This document shows, piece after piece, positions 44,523 through 56,330 of a stretch of 64,000 nt of DNA (positions within the stretch are counted from its first letter, which is position 1; every line of letters starts with the position of its first letter). The DNA is from Megalobrama amblycephala. Taxonomy: Eukaryota > Chordata > Actinopteri > Cypriniformes > Xenocyprididae. The notes under the pieces were generated by a model, which worked only from the letters and a program-made list of their open reading frames with translations, was not told the origin of the DNA and did no database searches. A program made the position numbers and the translations under genes. The DNA is taken from the NCBI RefSeq assembly GCF_018812025.1, contig NC_063057.1, forward strand, positions 21,437,138-21,501,137, in the 5' to 3' direction.

Positions 44523-46046
44523 ATGTCGTCGGAGACAGAGAAGAGAGAGAGACGGAGCGGATCCCAGAGTGTTGAAGCACTGTGAGTAATCTTCCTTGTG
44601 TGAATAAAGATATGATTCTGTTCTGCTTTGGGGAGTGAAATTCCAGATATTAATAATGTAAATGACATGTTGAAATTTCTAAAATGATTAATTTCTGAGC
44701 CGTTTTGAGTAGGCCGCGTGCACACAGCGCGAGCTGAACTGATTAGCACATGGGCTAAAGCTAACACGAGTAAATGTGATAATTGTGTCATGAAATGAGA
44801 TAGAGTTATATATTAGTGTCGGTGTGTTTAATAACTGCCTATTAATGTTTAATTTGATTGTGTCAATTTGAGATATTCATATGATTTATGGAAATGTCTG
44901 AATCAAAAGTTAATTGTTGTGTTTTGCAAGGCCTTACTTTCTTTCCATGGGTGTGAACGTGATAATTATAGTTTATTCCGGTCAATAAACCGAAATATAA
45001 CTTTCACTTTACAACTTTTAGCAATTTATAACTAAACCATCACTGATTAAACATAGTTACTAGCTTCTTATTGTTCAGTTTATTTAATTGAAGTACCTTA
45101 CTACACTAAAAATATGGTTTAAATAACGGCTAATATGCCCTTACTAGCCTATTTAAGTTGATCATTAATTACTAGTGTGTATGTGTGTAACATGCATAAT
45201 TGTGGACCTTTAAAATAAAGTATTAACATATCTCCTTTGAGATCTCCCTGCCTCCCCTTCAGGTACAGTCATTTATGTTCATCTGTTTACATTTATTGAG
45301 GAAAGAAGACAAATATCTAAGAAAATGAATGCGTATCATTTCCATCTCTTGTTTCTTGACAGACCGAAAGGAAAAGGACAGTGATTCCCAAACCACAGAG
45401 AAATTAATTACTGTTGATGAGTATCAAGCACAACCTCGACAGAGACTCAGAAGAGGCTGAAAAAATGGAGGAAAACGAAAAATTGAGAAATGATGACAAA
45501 AAAGTAAGAAAAATGCGCATACTAGTTATTTTACTGTTGTGGTGAATCAGCAGCCAGTTATCAAACTGTTTGGTGGATTACTTTAGTAATTTTTACTGTC
45601 TTTGCACTTCAAACTTTCAAATTTTTTGTAGAACTGCTATTGCTTCAATATTATTATTCAACTTGCTATGTAAAGTTAAGACAAAGAATTTAATAATTAT
45701 TGGTAATTAATTGCAAGAAACCTGAAAGTTTTCCAACCTCTAACATCTGGCATGATGGCTTTGTAAAACGCATCATTAACATTAAATTCATCAGCTTAGA
45801 TGACCATATGTACACATAGTAAATAGGTGTAAGAGATTGCTTTATCATATTTTATTTTGCTATATTTTTGTTGCTAGAGCTACCAAATCTGTTAAATGAA
45901 GTGAAGATGGCCCTGAAGTCTCTGTTTGTCAGCATCAGTCACATAACTTGGAAGATGGGACAGGATTTGCCACAGAGTAATTGCAGAGCCCTTCCAACAG
46001 AACAGGTAGTGTACTAGTTTATTTAGTCAATGAAGTGCTGAAACCC

Positions 46047-46086
<40 letters not shown>

Positions 46087-47260
46087 ATTACTATATTCAA
46101 TGTGATCCAGTGGGAGTAAGTTTAGGTTAAAGGATTTGTTCAGTTTCAAATGAAAATTAGCCCAAGCTTTACTCACCCTCAAGCTGTCCTAGGTGTATAT
46201 GACTTTCTTTTTTCTGATTAACACAATCTGAGAAATATTAATAAATATTCTGATGCATCCAAGCTTTATAATGGCAGTGAACAGGGTCAATGAATATAAG
46301 GCTGAAGAAAGTGCCTCCATCCGTCATAAACATACTCCACACGGCTCCAGGGAGCTTAATAAAGGCCTTCTGAATCGAAGCAATGTATTTGTGTTAAAAA
46401 TTTAACAATATTTAACAAGTTATGCAGTAAAATATTTAGCTTCCGCCAGACCGCAATCCATATTCAAGTTACGAAGTAAATTGGAATCATGTCAGTTACA
46501 GTTTTTTCCGCAAGTTTATTAGGGAAGGTGTAGGACATAGTGTAAGCTTTGTGAACTGCAAGAGTTTTACACTTTCTTCGTAACTTGAATATGGATGGCG
46601 GTCTGGTGGAAGCTAGATATTTTACTTCATAACTTGTTTAAATATGAATATTTTTTTACATAAATGCATCGCTTCGCTTCAGAAGGCCTTTATTAGGCCC
46701 CCAGAGCTGTGTGGAGTACGTTTATAAGAGATGGATGTGGATGGAGACACTTTCTTCAGCCTTATACTCATTGATCACTATCATTGCCATGCCATTATAA
46801 AGCTTGGATGTGTCAGGATATCTATTAATATTTCTCCAATTGTGTTCATCAGAAAGAAGAAAGACATATACACCTAGGATGGCCTGAGGGTGAGTAGAAG
46901 CTTGGGATAATTTTCATTTCAAAGTGAAATAATCCTTCTATGTTTCTTGCTCCTTGCCACAATAGTAGCAATTCTTGTCAAACTCACAACTTTCTGGTTC
47001 CATTTGGAAGTCCAGATTCCCAAACATGCTGCTGTTGATTTGTCTAACTTGATATGTAGTCATGGACTGTGGGCAACTTTGTTTCCTAACATCAGCAATG
47101 TTTTGCCTTTTATTTGTTTGTCTCACAGGAGCAACGTTGCAGAAAGTGTCCTCATGTGGTGACCGCCAGCATTGGTACAGCAATTAATGCCAAACTTACT
47201 GAAATTAGAGGGAAGAATACACAAAAACATCTGAGAACCTTAATGGTCTTTGATGATTGA
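44523..47260 (+). CDS. Uncharacterised four-exon gene inside the 5.1-kb element
   Basis: Exon 1 ends at 44581 before GTGAGT and is preceded by a CpG-rich block; its ATG (44523) gives MSSETEKRERRSGSQSVEAL but joins exon 2 in a frame that soon stops. Exon 2 is 45363-45503 (GTAAGA), exon 3 45880-46005 (GTAGTG), exon 4 47129-47260 with TGA. From ATG 45417 exons 2-4 join in phase 0 into 114 residues: acidic start LDRDSEEAEKMEENEKLRND, then LPNLLNEVKMALKSLFVSIS, then EQRCRKCPHVVTASIG and the end RTLMVFDD. AATAAA at 47417. I do not recognise the protein; it has no membrane segment and one short Cys pair (CRKC). Splice sites and phase make it gene-like. Confidence 0.55.
46047..46086. repeat. (GTT)n microsatellite
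   Basis: GTT tract 42 bp after exon 3 of the uncharacterised gene. Confidence 0.95.
46131..46936. mobile_element. Palindromic element, AGGATTNGTTCA family (TTAA target)
   Basis: Starts AGGATTTGTTCAGTTTC after TTAA (46127-46130) and ends GTGAAATAATCCT before TCTA, a decayed TTAA. The arms mirror each other for over 300 bp, for example CCAAGCTTTACTCACCCTCA against TGAGGGTGAGTAGAAGCTTGG and the GCCAGACCGC block. Same family as 61940-62834. It lies in intron 3 of the uncharacterised gene. Confidence 0.8.
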
Positions 47261-48065
47261 TAGCCGTGACAGTGTGTTCAAGGTATTTTGTTGTTGTTGT
47301 TGGAGTGTGTTTGTGTGTGTGTGTGTTTTGCCTTCGCAAAGTTCAGTTTGATATCAAGTTGTAATTTTAAATTACTCTTGTGGAGTATAATTTGATTGTC
47401 TTGTTGATTGTGTTGAAATAAAAGTATTTCTAATGTAAATTTGTGCTAGTAATTGACTGAAATCATATATGATTTGTATATGCAGAGATATTGTAATATT
47501 TACTGAAATCATAAAAGATAATTATATGTAGAGATATGAGGAATTAGGTGGAAACATATAGTTTGAAGAACAGACACACAATTTACCTATTAAAAACATA
47601 TATAATCTGTATAAAATTCATATGAGCAAATATAAATATAAAATTTAAATGAATCCTATATGACTTGCATATGATTCAATCAAGAATTTTAAATGATTTG
47701 TATAGGAAATTTACTGATATTCATACACATTTTCTACTAAAATCATATACTATTACATACTGTTGCCATGTAAAACTCATATAAGAATTTTGCAGTATTC
47801 ATATATGACCTAAAAACCCCATACAAGTTTTATGTGTGCTTTTTAGTATGAAAGTGGCCGTAATCGGTCTGATTTTGTATATGACATGTATTGGACTTAT
47901 ATGAAACACATAAGGAAATTCTGGCTGATTTGAGTAAAGAATATATATGGTTGCTGTATATGAAACATACAGGTTTTTTTCATATGGGTGACCATTTGTG
48001 TATTGCACTTGTGTTTTAGTCGGTAGGCTACTTCAAACACAACTGAAAATTCAGGAAATATCATG

Positions 48066-48200
48066 CTGTCACAAGGCAAGACAAGGGAAGGCTGAATCCA
48101 AATGCAGGAGGTTTATTAAAATAATACCGAAATACAACAAAACACAAAGGAGACTGAACTGAGAACACTAATATCACAGCCGTAGAAGGACAAGAAACAC
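48066..48200 (-). repeat. LTR-like repeat fragment
   Basis: In minus-strand sense it contains TTAATAAACCTCCTGCATTTG and ends GCCTTGTGACAG. A related stretch appears at 63935-64000 (GGTTTGTTAAAATAATACCA), so the same repeat follows two of the receptor copies. Confidence 0.4.
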
Positions 48201-48677
48201 TAGAGGTGCTTCTCAATAGCCTACTCAAATTGATGCTTCCTCGATTCCTTGATCCTCTGTTCTCCAGCATGTGACCTGGAAACCGATCAAAGAAAGACAT
48301 CTCTAAGGACATCTCAATTACCCATTATAATGCAAAACATTCTGAGAGTTGTCATTGACAGAACCAGTTTTAAATTACAGTTTTTATTCTGAACGACATA
48401 AAGCACAATAATTTTTGAGTCTTGCGTTTGTGGAATGAAAAAGGATTTCCAATGGCAAAAGAACATGAAGCAGAAAGCTGCTGAGACATCATCAAATACC
48501 CAGTAAATAAGATGCAATGTTGTTATTTAGACCTAAATCACATCCGTCATTTCTGTAGAACTGAAGTTTCTGATGCTGAATTGACTCTGTGTTTCAGATA
48601 CAGTATATGTCAAGGGTCAAAGATCTTACTGTGCTTCCTGATTCTCTCTTTTTGGCCCCCATGAAACCCACCTGCAG

Positions 48678-49225
48678 TTCTTTGTGTGGAAGGAGATGCT
48701 GGAATCCATCAAACCAGGTTATGACAAATATACATGTTCAAAGTTCAGCTTTAAAGTGAAACTAGATTTACATTCCTTGAAGTATACATCCCAGTGCTTT
48801 CAAAGTCTTACGTGGAGTTAGATTTTAGACTCTCATAGAAACAATATGTAACAACAATTTAAAAAGGGTCAGTGACTTTTTTTTTTTTTTTTGGCCAGCT
48901 CTATTAAAAAAAAAAAAAAAAAAACATACATACACACACACATATACAAATATATGATTAAATATTATCATTTATAAGAACATTTTTCAAAATGTGTGCA
49001 TTCTTTTTCTGAGGGTGTCGACTATATCACAAAGGCGTATTTTGTCAGTTGCATATTGAACATAAAGCATTTTATTAATTAATGTTTCTCTCTGTGTCTG
49101 TGCTGTAGTTCCTGAGAGTTTAATCCTGAAAAATCCTGGAGAGTCATACTTAAAAGTGTCTCCAGGGGGCGCCAGAGTCCGACAAGCTGACAGAATGTCT
49201 GGTCTGTATAAAGACTTCAATCCAG
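48678..49225 (+). other. Two candidate coding exons on the plus strand, family unknown
   Basis: Exon a, 48678-48717, lies between CACCTGCAG and GTTATG and reads FFVWKEMLESIKP. Exon b, 49109-49225, lies between GTGCTGTAG and GTACAG and reads VPESLILKNPGESYLKVSPG followed by GARVRQADRMSGLYKDFNPG. Both use phase 1, so they join cleanly with no stop. No start or further exons were found, and I do not recognise the protein. They could be the remnant of a larger gene or of a retrocopy. Confidence 0.35.
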
Positions 49226-49844
49226 GTACAGTTTCAGTGGAAAACTTTTTTTTTCTTGTAAATATTGTTGTTTAATTAACATTTCTTATTTACTCCTTAA
49301 ATTACTGGCTTTGGTGTATGAAATTAATAAATACTATATTCTCTCTTATTTTATTGGATATTAACCCAATATTAAGGTTAAATACCTCCCTCTTTTATAT
49401 TTTGACTGTTTGACTGCAAATCGTGAATTTATATTTATGCATGTATGACTTAAAAAAAAAAAACATGTTGAAGCGTGTTGAGGGTGTGGAAGACAGTCAC
49501 TCATAAATGTTCTTATAAAATCCATCTGTACATACAGTATGTCATGATAATTAACAGACTTGTGTAGCATCATCAGTTAAAATTCACCATTACAAAATTT
49601 TAAAAAGCTTTCTGTAAAATGTTTGAAGATTAGATGAAGTTAGAAAGGTGAAATTAGTATTTAGCAAATTAGCATTAGTAAATTAGCATTCATGATTACT
49701 TAGATTAACCATTCATTAGTACTTGCTTGTTGATCACTGTAATTTAATATCATATTTAAAGCAGTTTATACAATATGGAGCACTGGATAATTATAAAATA
49801 CACAAACATGAAGATAAATCTTGCCCTTAATATGTAGAGTGTGT

Positions 49845-52800
49845 TTATTCTAATACTGTAGTAGGCATCTCCATCTCCTCTGGGTGGTGTGAGTCTTTCC
49901 TTCCTACAAAATAATTAATACAATGTTGTGACCTCTTTTTACCATGCTTTTACTATGTTTAAAGATTGTTACAGATCAATATGAATCATCAGATTCTGTG
50001 TTGCTCAAAACTCACCAGCTCTTCTTGCACAGATGATCTGAAGAAGAATCACAGTAGGAGCAACAAACACTGCAGTCTTAATAATAATCATAATCTCTAC
50101 AGGAAAGATGTGAGGACAGAGAGAAAGAAGAGAATGAAAGAAGAAGAGAATCATTGAAACTGTGTGTGAATATACTTTAAAATGTAATTTTAAAAAGTAG
50201 GCCTATATAGTTGGAATCTTTTTATAAAAATAGCTTGTAGGATGGCAAATACAAGACTCTTTGTTTTTTAATAAATAAAATGCTGTAGGCCTACGTATTA
50301 TTATTATTATTAAGTACAAGCAAAAAAAAAAAAGTTTAAAAAAAAAAATAACGTTATTAACCGTTATTTTTTCTAATCAAACCGGTTTCGGAACGTTAAT
50401 AATACAGAAGGAACGTTGCAGGAACAGAAACGTTAAAATTCTGCTCGGAGTGAAAAAATTTCATTTTTTCTTCGTTTTAAGCACTGGTTCCAACTTCCCA
50501 CCTTGTCGGTTATTGTTCACATGACAGGTAATATTTTTTAAATATGATTAGTAAATGAAAAGAAGACAAACATTTGCGACAAGATATTTTGCCATATCAA
50601 GTTGTTTTTATTTTAAAATGATTTGATTATATTTAAAAACAGTAATATTAAATTATTACAAATTAAAATAGCTGTTTTCTCTGTGATTACTTTAAAATTA
50701 ATTTCTTCCTGTGAGCAAAGCTGAATTTCAGCATCATTACTCCAGTCTTCAGTCTTCAGTGTCACATGATCCTTCAGAAATGTGGAGAAACCATGATGCA
50801 TTTTTTTTCTGGATTCTTTGATGAATAGAAAGTTCAATGAACAGCATTTATTTGCATTTATTGTCACTGTTACTTTGATAAATTTAATGCATCCTTAATG
50901 AATAAAAGTTTTAATAACTCTCTCTTTTTTAATCTTACCACAAGTGTTTGAATGGTATCATTGTTTCCACAAAAATATGAAGCAACACAACTGTTTTCAA
51001 TATTTATAATAATCATAAATGTTTCTTGAGCACCAAATCATCATATTAGATTGATTTCTGAAGGATCATGTGACACTGAAGACTGGAGTAATGATGATGA
51101 AAATCCAGCTTTGATCATAGAAATAAATTACATAGTCACATAGAAAACAGCTGATGTAAATTGTAAAACTATTTCACAATATTACCTATTTAGTTTTAAC
51201 CTATTGCATTTTTTGATTAAATAAATCCAGCCTTGGTGAGCAGAAGAGGCATGGGCCTGTTTCAATTATAGCTACAATTAAAAATTGTAATATTTACAAA
51301 CTTTTGACTTTTTTTTATTATTATTGTATAAAATCCATGAGGACCCATAGTGTACCCATAGTGTACTACAAGTGGTAGCCTAATATATTTTTTAAATACA
51401 GAGATAGTATATTAAAAGCACATTCTAGTTCATATTTCATGCTGTCTCAAAATAGCACAGTTGAGTACACTTAGATGTTCTTAAGATGATCTTAAGAGAA
51501 GAATTTTTAGTATATTAAGTACAAATTAGAGCGTGAAAATAGAGCACCCATACATTATTGAGATGCACTTTTTTCACCTGGGTTTGCATAAGGGGAAGTA
51601 AAATAAGGCATAATTTATATTTACAAACAGTATAAACAAAGCTATGGGCTTATAGGTTAGGCCTAGGCTATTTGTAAACATTTTTACTTTAGTTACCGGC
51701 ATTTTACATTATTTGTGAACAGGGACTTGCACAGACATTTTGGGGGGGCAGGGGCTCAAGTGGGGAAAAAAGGGCACTTCTCATAATTATTTATTTTAAA
51801 AATAATGAACCTTTAAATATATTAAGACAACTTTGACTTCACTTACACTCACGCAATTGTTTTATACTCCACAGATTTCTACAAAATAATTAATTCACAC
51901 AGATACCATGGTCTTCTTTAGTATTCATTAGGTTTATCACAAGAGAAGTCTACAGCAACTATTTATTTAGAATAAATGACTGCACCAAGGAGAGGGACAT
52001 AGTTTCACTAATAATTTGTTTATTTTGCACAAATCAATAAATCGTTTTAATTTTTTGGTGTTATTGGAATACTTCTTTCATGAAGTGGACAATTTTAAGA
52101 TTTTACAATTTTACAATTTTAAGGTTTTTGCCATTTTTGCTGCCATGTCTTTTACTCTAATGGAAAGAAAACTTAACCCTAACTAACTCTACACATTTAG
52201 ATGGTGTTTGTTTTAAGCCTACTACCCTCCGTCTGTTTGCATCTGTAGATTTCTTCTAATTTAACCAAAAGTTTTCATTGTCTGAGCTCTCAAAATCTTC
52301 ATTACATTGTCTTCATAACTGATCTAACTGACCCACCCTTCCTTGAATCCTCATCAGTTCCTTTTTTAATCATTGGCAGATACACCTCTTTCTGTCTTTC
52401 TTTTCAATCTTAGGCATTCTATACAATTATTAAAAAGAAACTGCTCTTTGTTGTTTCAACCATACCTTTATACAACTATGTGTTACAACCCACTTCACCC
52501 CTGTCAGCCATAGTTTAGCTAGCATAGTAGCATAATTGTTTGAAATGACAAGGTTAAAATCACATTTTTACAACTACAATTTTCAATCTAATTTAAAATG
52601 GACTACAATCTAATATAAGTTAAACAAATTTATTTGCATAACTTTAAGTACTAAACAAAATATAATTTTGGCCAAAACATTTTTTTTTTCTTTAGAAAAT
52701 CTTTATGTGCCTATATCCAGCTTTGACCACCATTCATTTTGGATCTGTGGGTAAACACTGAAATGATCACAGGACTCCTAGCTTATTCCTGATTGGTGGA

Positions 52801-54745
52801 ATTGGTGGCATTACAACCATTCCCGGTCTCCTCTAAATATCTTGCTATAGGAATTACAGGTGTGCGTGCAGCTTAAGTCATCTCAGAGTTTGGGATAATG
52901 ATCCATTTATCGGGTGGAGGAACATATTGTAGAAATAGAAAAAAACAAAACAATAACATAAACATAAACATTCATCTCAACAACTCTGGTTAGCAAAAAC
53001 TCCCTTGTATCCTCAGATAGTCTTCTCTTAAGATATAGGAGTTTTCTGTTTAATGTTGATGATTAATGATTTTTGAGAGTTAGATTTATACAGGCAACAG
53101 ACTTGAAATTATTACTGATCTATGTCTATCAAAAGGACCTGGACCCCAAAGACTTACTTTACAGATAATGTTTGTGATGATTTAAACAAACAAACAAACA
53201 AACAAACAAACAAACAAACAGCCAATGCAAACCACTAAGTGAAGACTGATGGTGTGTGACTGATCATGTACCTTGTTGTGTTGGATCTGCTGTAGTTCGG
53301 CTTGATTTCTTCTCAGAGTTTGAGCTGCTGACTGGAATCAGTGTTGTTGAATCGACTGGAGCTGCAGAAGATGAATGTTCAGGACATTAACATCAAATGT
53401 TCAAATGTTACATCACATGACATGCAGTTTGTTTAATCATTGGTATTTACAAAAACAAAAAAATACATAAACATATTTAAATTACATAGTAATAAATATT
53501 CAACTGCTGACCTGATTGTGTTACTGGTTTATATACAGTTGTGGCTGTCTTTGAGTTGGTGACTGGATTTGGTGTCCTTGTCTCAGTTGGATCTGTAAAA
53601 GATGAATTTGAAGAAAATCACATTTTTATTCTTGATGATCAATACAAAGTTAAAAATAGTAACATTATAAATAATAACAATTTACCTGAAAACTTGACAG
53701 TAAATGTAGCTGAGGTCTTCAGTTGATTTCTCTGAGTAACCTGACATCTCCACTCTCTGTTGAGATCTTCATTCAGGAGTGTTGTAGTCAGAGTGATGAT
53801 ACAGCGTGTCGAGGAGAATGATATCTGATATCTGGAGTCTGTCACCAGATTCACACCAGCCTGATTCACCCAGACCAGCTGAATTCCCTCAGTACGGACC
53901 AAACTATCACAAGAGACTCCATAATAATACAACTGACAGTAGAGAGTCACAGAGCTGCCTGGTCTGATCTCAGTCTGTGAGGATGATGAAGAGACTGAAA
54001 CAGAAAATAAGACTGAAATAACACTACAGATTTTAGTCCTAAGATTACACATAAGTTTAAAAGGAAATGTTGTTCTTTTGAATATAAAACTTGAACATAT
54101 AATCATACAATTTACAGAAACACTGACCATGAAGAAAATGCAGATAAACAGGTGCATCAGTTCCTTGTTTTTGTCCATTCACATATTGTCGGCAGGTGTA
54201 AATTCCATAATCTTCTTGTGTGACTTTCTTGATGTTCAGAGAGCAGTCAGACCCCACACTCAGTCTCTCACGTCTCTCTATGTTATTCTTCTTTTTCCCT
54301 CCAGCAATCAGTTCAACTGTCTCTGAATGTCTGTTATAGATCCATGTAGTTGATGTGCAGCCAGAAAGATCATTATTACAGGGTAGATGGACATTTTCAC
54401 CAGAACTGCTGAACACATGAGTTACTTCTGTTCCACTTGTACCTGAAGCACAGTAAATTTGAGTAACAATATTTTAATAAACATCAGTAAATTGAAACAG
54501 TAAATGAGAAAAAAACACCACATGAGATCACAACATGAATTCCAGTAAGAATAAATATTAAAGAATCTGTCTCTCAGTCAGACTCAATGCCAGAGTAATT
54601 AAATGAATTTAACTAATTAATTTGGATCTTCACATTATACAGATCTTTAATAACATCTTAAAGACCACATAAAGATTTCTGTACCTGTCAGAAGTGGACA
54701 GAGAATAATCAGTCGCAGCAAACACATGTGACACTGATCAGCCAT
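49845..54745 (-). CDS. Two-Ig-domain receptor, short-tailed activating-type copy
   Basis: Type I membrane receptor of an uncharacterised fish Ig family. Exons: 54685-54745 (signal peptide MADQCHMCLLRLIILCPLLT), 54128-54442 (Ig1), 53686-53994 (Ig2), 53512-53592 and 53272-53361 (Ser/Thr stalk), 50016-50096 (membrane segment), 49845-49903 (tail and TAA). All joints are phase 1 and the frame is open for 331 residues. Ig1 has Cys-Trp-Cys with EDYGIYTC; Ig2 has YCQLYYYG and EWRCQV. The membrane segment IMIIIKTAVFVAPTVILLQI contains Lys292, and the tail is only about 20 residues without tyrosine. This fits pairing with an ITAM adaptor such as DAP12. Last two exons lie 3.2 kb away and are assigned by phase and type. 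Confidence 0.8.
50590..51250. mobile_element. Palindromic fish MITE in the receptor intron
   Basis: Arms such as CACATGATCCTTCAGAAAT (50763-50781) and its inverse ATTTCTGAAGGATCATGTG near 51055 mirror each other, ending CAGCCTTGGTGAGCAGAAGA at 51250. A common cyprinid DNA element, lying between the stalk and membrane exons. Confidence 0.75.
51251..53271. other. Intron DNA, no exon recognised
   Basis: AT-rich sequence between the stalk exon at 53272 and the MITE. Near 52990-53180 it is clearly duplicated at 60480-60790 in the neighbouring receptor gene (shared GCAAAAACTCCCTTGTATCC). Confidence 0.5.
53184..53219. repeat. (AAAC)n microsatellite
   Basis: AAAC tract in the stalk-to-membrane intron of the activating-type receptor; absent from the matching place in the other copy. 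Confidence 0.95.
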
Positions 54746-54800
54746 TTTCTGTTTCTGTCAGTCTTTCTTTTCTTCCTTGAAACATCATCAGCAGAATGTT

Positions 54801-54810
54801 AACTTCCTCT
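54801..54810 (-). promoter_or_regulatory. ETS/PU.1-like site upstream of activating-type receptor
   Basis: AGAGGAAGTT on the minus strand, 56 bp upstream of the ATG. It is identical in the inhibitory copy at 63581-63590, while the dead copy has AGAGGATGTT at 42585-42594. GAGGAAGT is the core bound by PU.1 and related ETS factors that drive TATA-poor myeloid promoters. Confidence 0.5.
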
Positions 54811-55636
54811 AATCTGACCAACTTAATATTTAGTTTTGAAACTACAGCTACAATTCACTGACACTATACTATTCATGATGGGCAAAATATAAATATTCTC
54901 ATATGGAATTACAGTTAAATCAAATATGCAATTCAGAGAGGCATTGTAAGAGACCATAATGGCAACAAACGTCAAGTTTTCATTGTAAATTAATCTTTGA
55001 ACTAAGACTCTGAATGGCGCCTATAAGTGTCAAAGTTTGTTTGCAACACGCACACTTGTATATGTGTTTTACTGGGACTCTCCATAAACCAATGTAATCT
55101 AATGTCCTGGATCGAGTTCTAGTGTTTTCTGAGCTGTCAGCTCTTTGTTCACTGAGGCTGAGAAACATGTTAGTACAAGAATGTGAGAACTCAGATAGTT
55201 TGACCACACTGGTTTAACAGTCTGATCATCTCTGAACCCATTTTAAACTTTAGGCTTTGAATTCTCACACATTCAGGCAGTTCCTCTTCTTTTTAAAAGG
55301 TTAGGTTTCCTTTCATATACATTTAGCTACAAACTACTTACAACTTCACTGTTAGTGCTGCAGTGTTTTAAATGTTTAGTTCCCCTGACTGCAATTTACA
55401 AGTAAAAAGTTCAAATTAGTTGATTCATGTGTGTTTAATTATAGAACTATGCAGTATTGGCTGTCCAAGAACATGAATGGTTAACCAGAGATAAAATGTG
55501 GTTCTATGCACATAGATTTTTGCATGCTTAGAGAAGTGGTTCCTAAATCTGAATCTCTGAATGTCTTCCTTTGCCTGACACATCTCAGCTCTTGGAGTCC
55601 CTATTAAGGAGCTGGTGACTTGAATCAGGTGACTTT
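54811..55636. other. Upstream flank of the activating-type receptor
   Basis: The first 80 bp are shared with the other two receptor copies (TTCACTGACACTATACT). Beyond that I see repeat-like DNA, including the ends of a fish repeat near 55560-55636, and no gene. Confidence 0.5.
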
Positions 55637-55821
55637 AGCCCTGTACAAATACCCACACTTGCGGTCTTTGCACTTGACCACTTGCCTACTTATATGATGT
55701 ATTTCCTGTATTTAGGTCAAGTGTTCAAGTGAGCGTGAAGACTGCAAGTGTGTGTAGAACTTTTGATTACCCGATGGGACACACTTATAGTGTTGCAAAA
55801 AAATTCAAGTGTTTACAGAGC

Positions 55822-55852
<31 letters not shown>

Positions 55853-56330
55853 TATTTTCAGTGCTTTGCATTTTAAAATACACTTCTAAATATATGTTCA
55901 GTGGTCGCTATGTAACTAACAGAAAACACAATATTAAAATTGTGGTGCTTCTTTAAAAAGCATGCCAGTGATAAAAAGCAGTTGCAAATGACGTACAAAA
56001 TACACACAGCCTACCCATCTTTACATCAATAAAATGCACAACACTTTATATTTTACTACCAATTTATATGTATTATATAATTAATTTAACTTACAGTCGA
56101 ATGTTTTCCTTGACATCTCGCCATTTCCTGGCATGTGAGGTCCCGAACATAATGCATGATGGGATACGCTTAGCCTCAAATAGCGCTCAGAAGCGGTATT
56201 CAAGATAGTGTGGGTTTAGTGTGTGTTAAGGGCACTGCACTTAGGCATTTTTAAGACATAGGACAGTCTTGCGCCCTTACTTCCGCTCTCAAGTGGCCAA
56301 GACCACAAGTGTGGGTATTTGGACAGGGCT
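55637..56330. mobile_element. 694-bp MITE with AGCCCTGTNCAAATACCC ends
   Basis: Left AGCCCTGTACAAATACCCAC is inverted at 56295-56330 (GTGGGTATTTGGACAGGGCT), with TTT on both flanks. It sits inside an older repeat whose halves GAATCAGGTGACTTT and TTTGATTAGGGTGTGC rejoin when it is removed. Possibly PIF/Harbinger (3-bp target). Confidence 0.7.

Larger units (their letters stand above)
42890..47988 (+). mobile_element. 5.1-kb element with CCCATATG ends enclosing a four-exon gene
   Basis: Left end CTTTGCCCATATGGAAAAG and right end TTTTTTTCATATGGG are inverted around CCCATATG; both subterminal regions (42890-43160 and 47440-47988) are rich in CATATA/TATATG words. TGACCATT occurs directly outside on both sides (42882-42889 and 47989-47996), an 8-bp duplication. 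A LINE, a TTAA-type element and a spliced gene lie inside. The ends are not perfectly symmetrical (extra CTTTG on the left), so this is a proposal, not proof. Confidence 0.55.

Noticed and set aside
46049..46087. GTT run as a coding poly-valine or poly-cysteine tract
   Set aside because: It lies after a splice donor in an intron and is a simple microsatellite.
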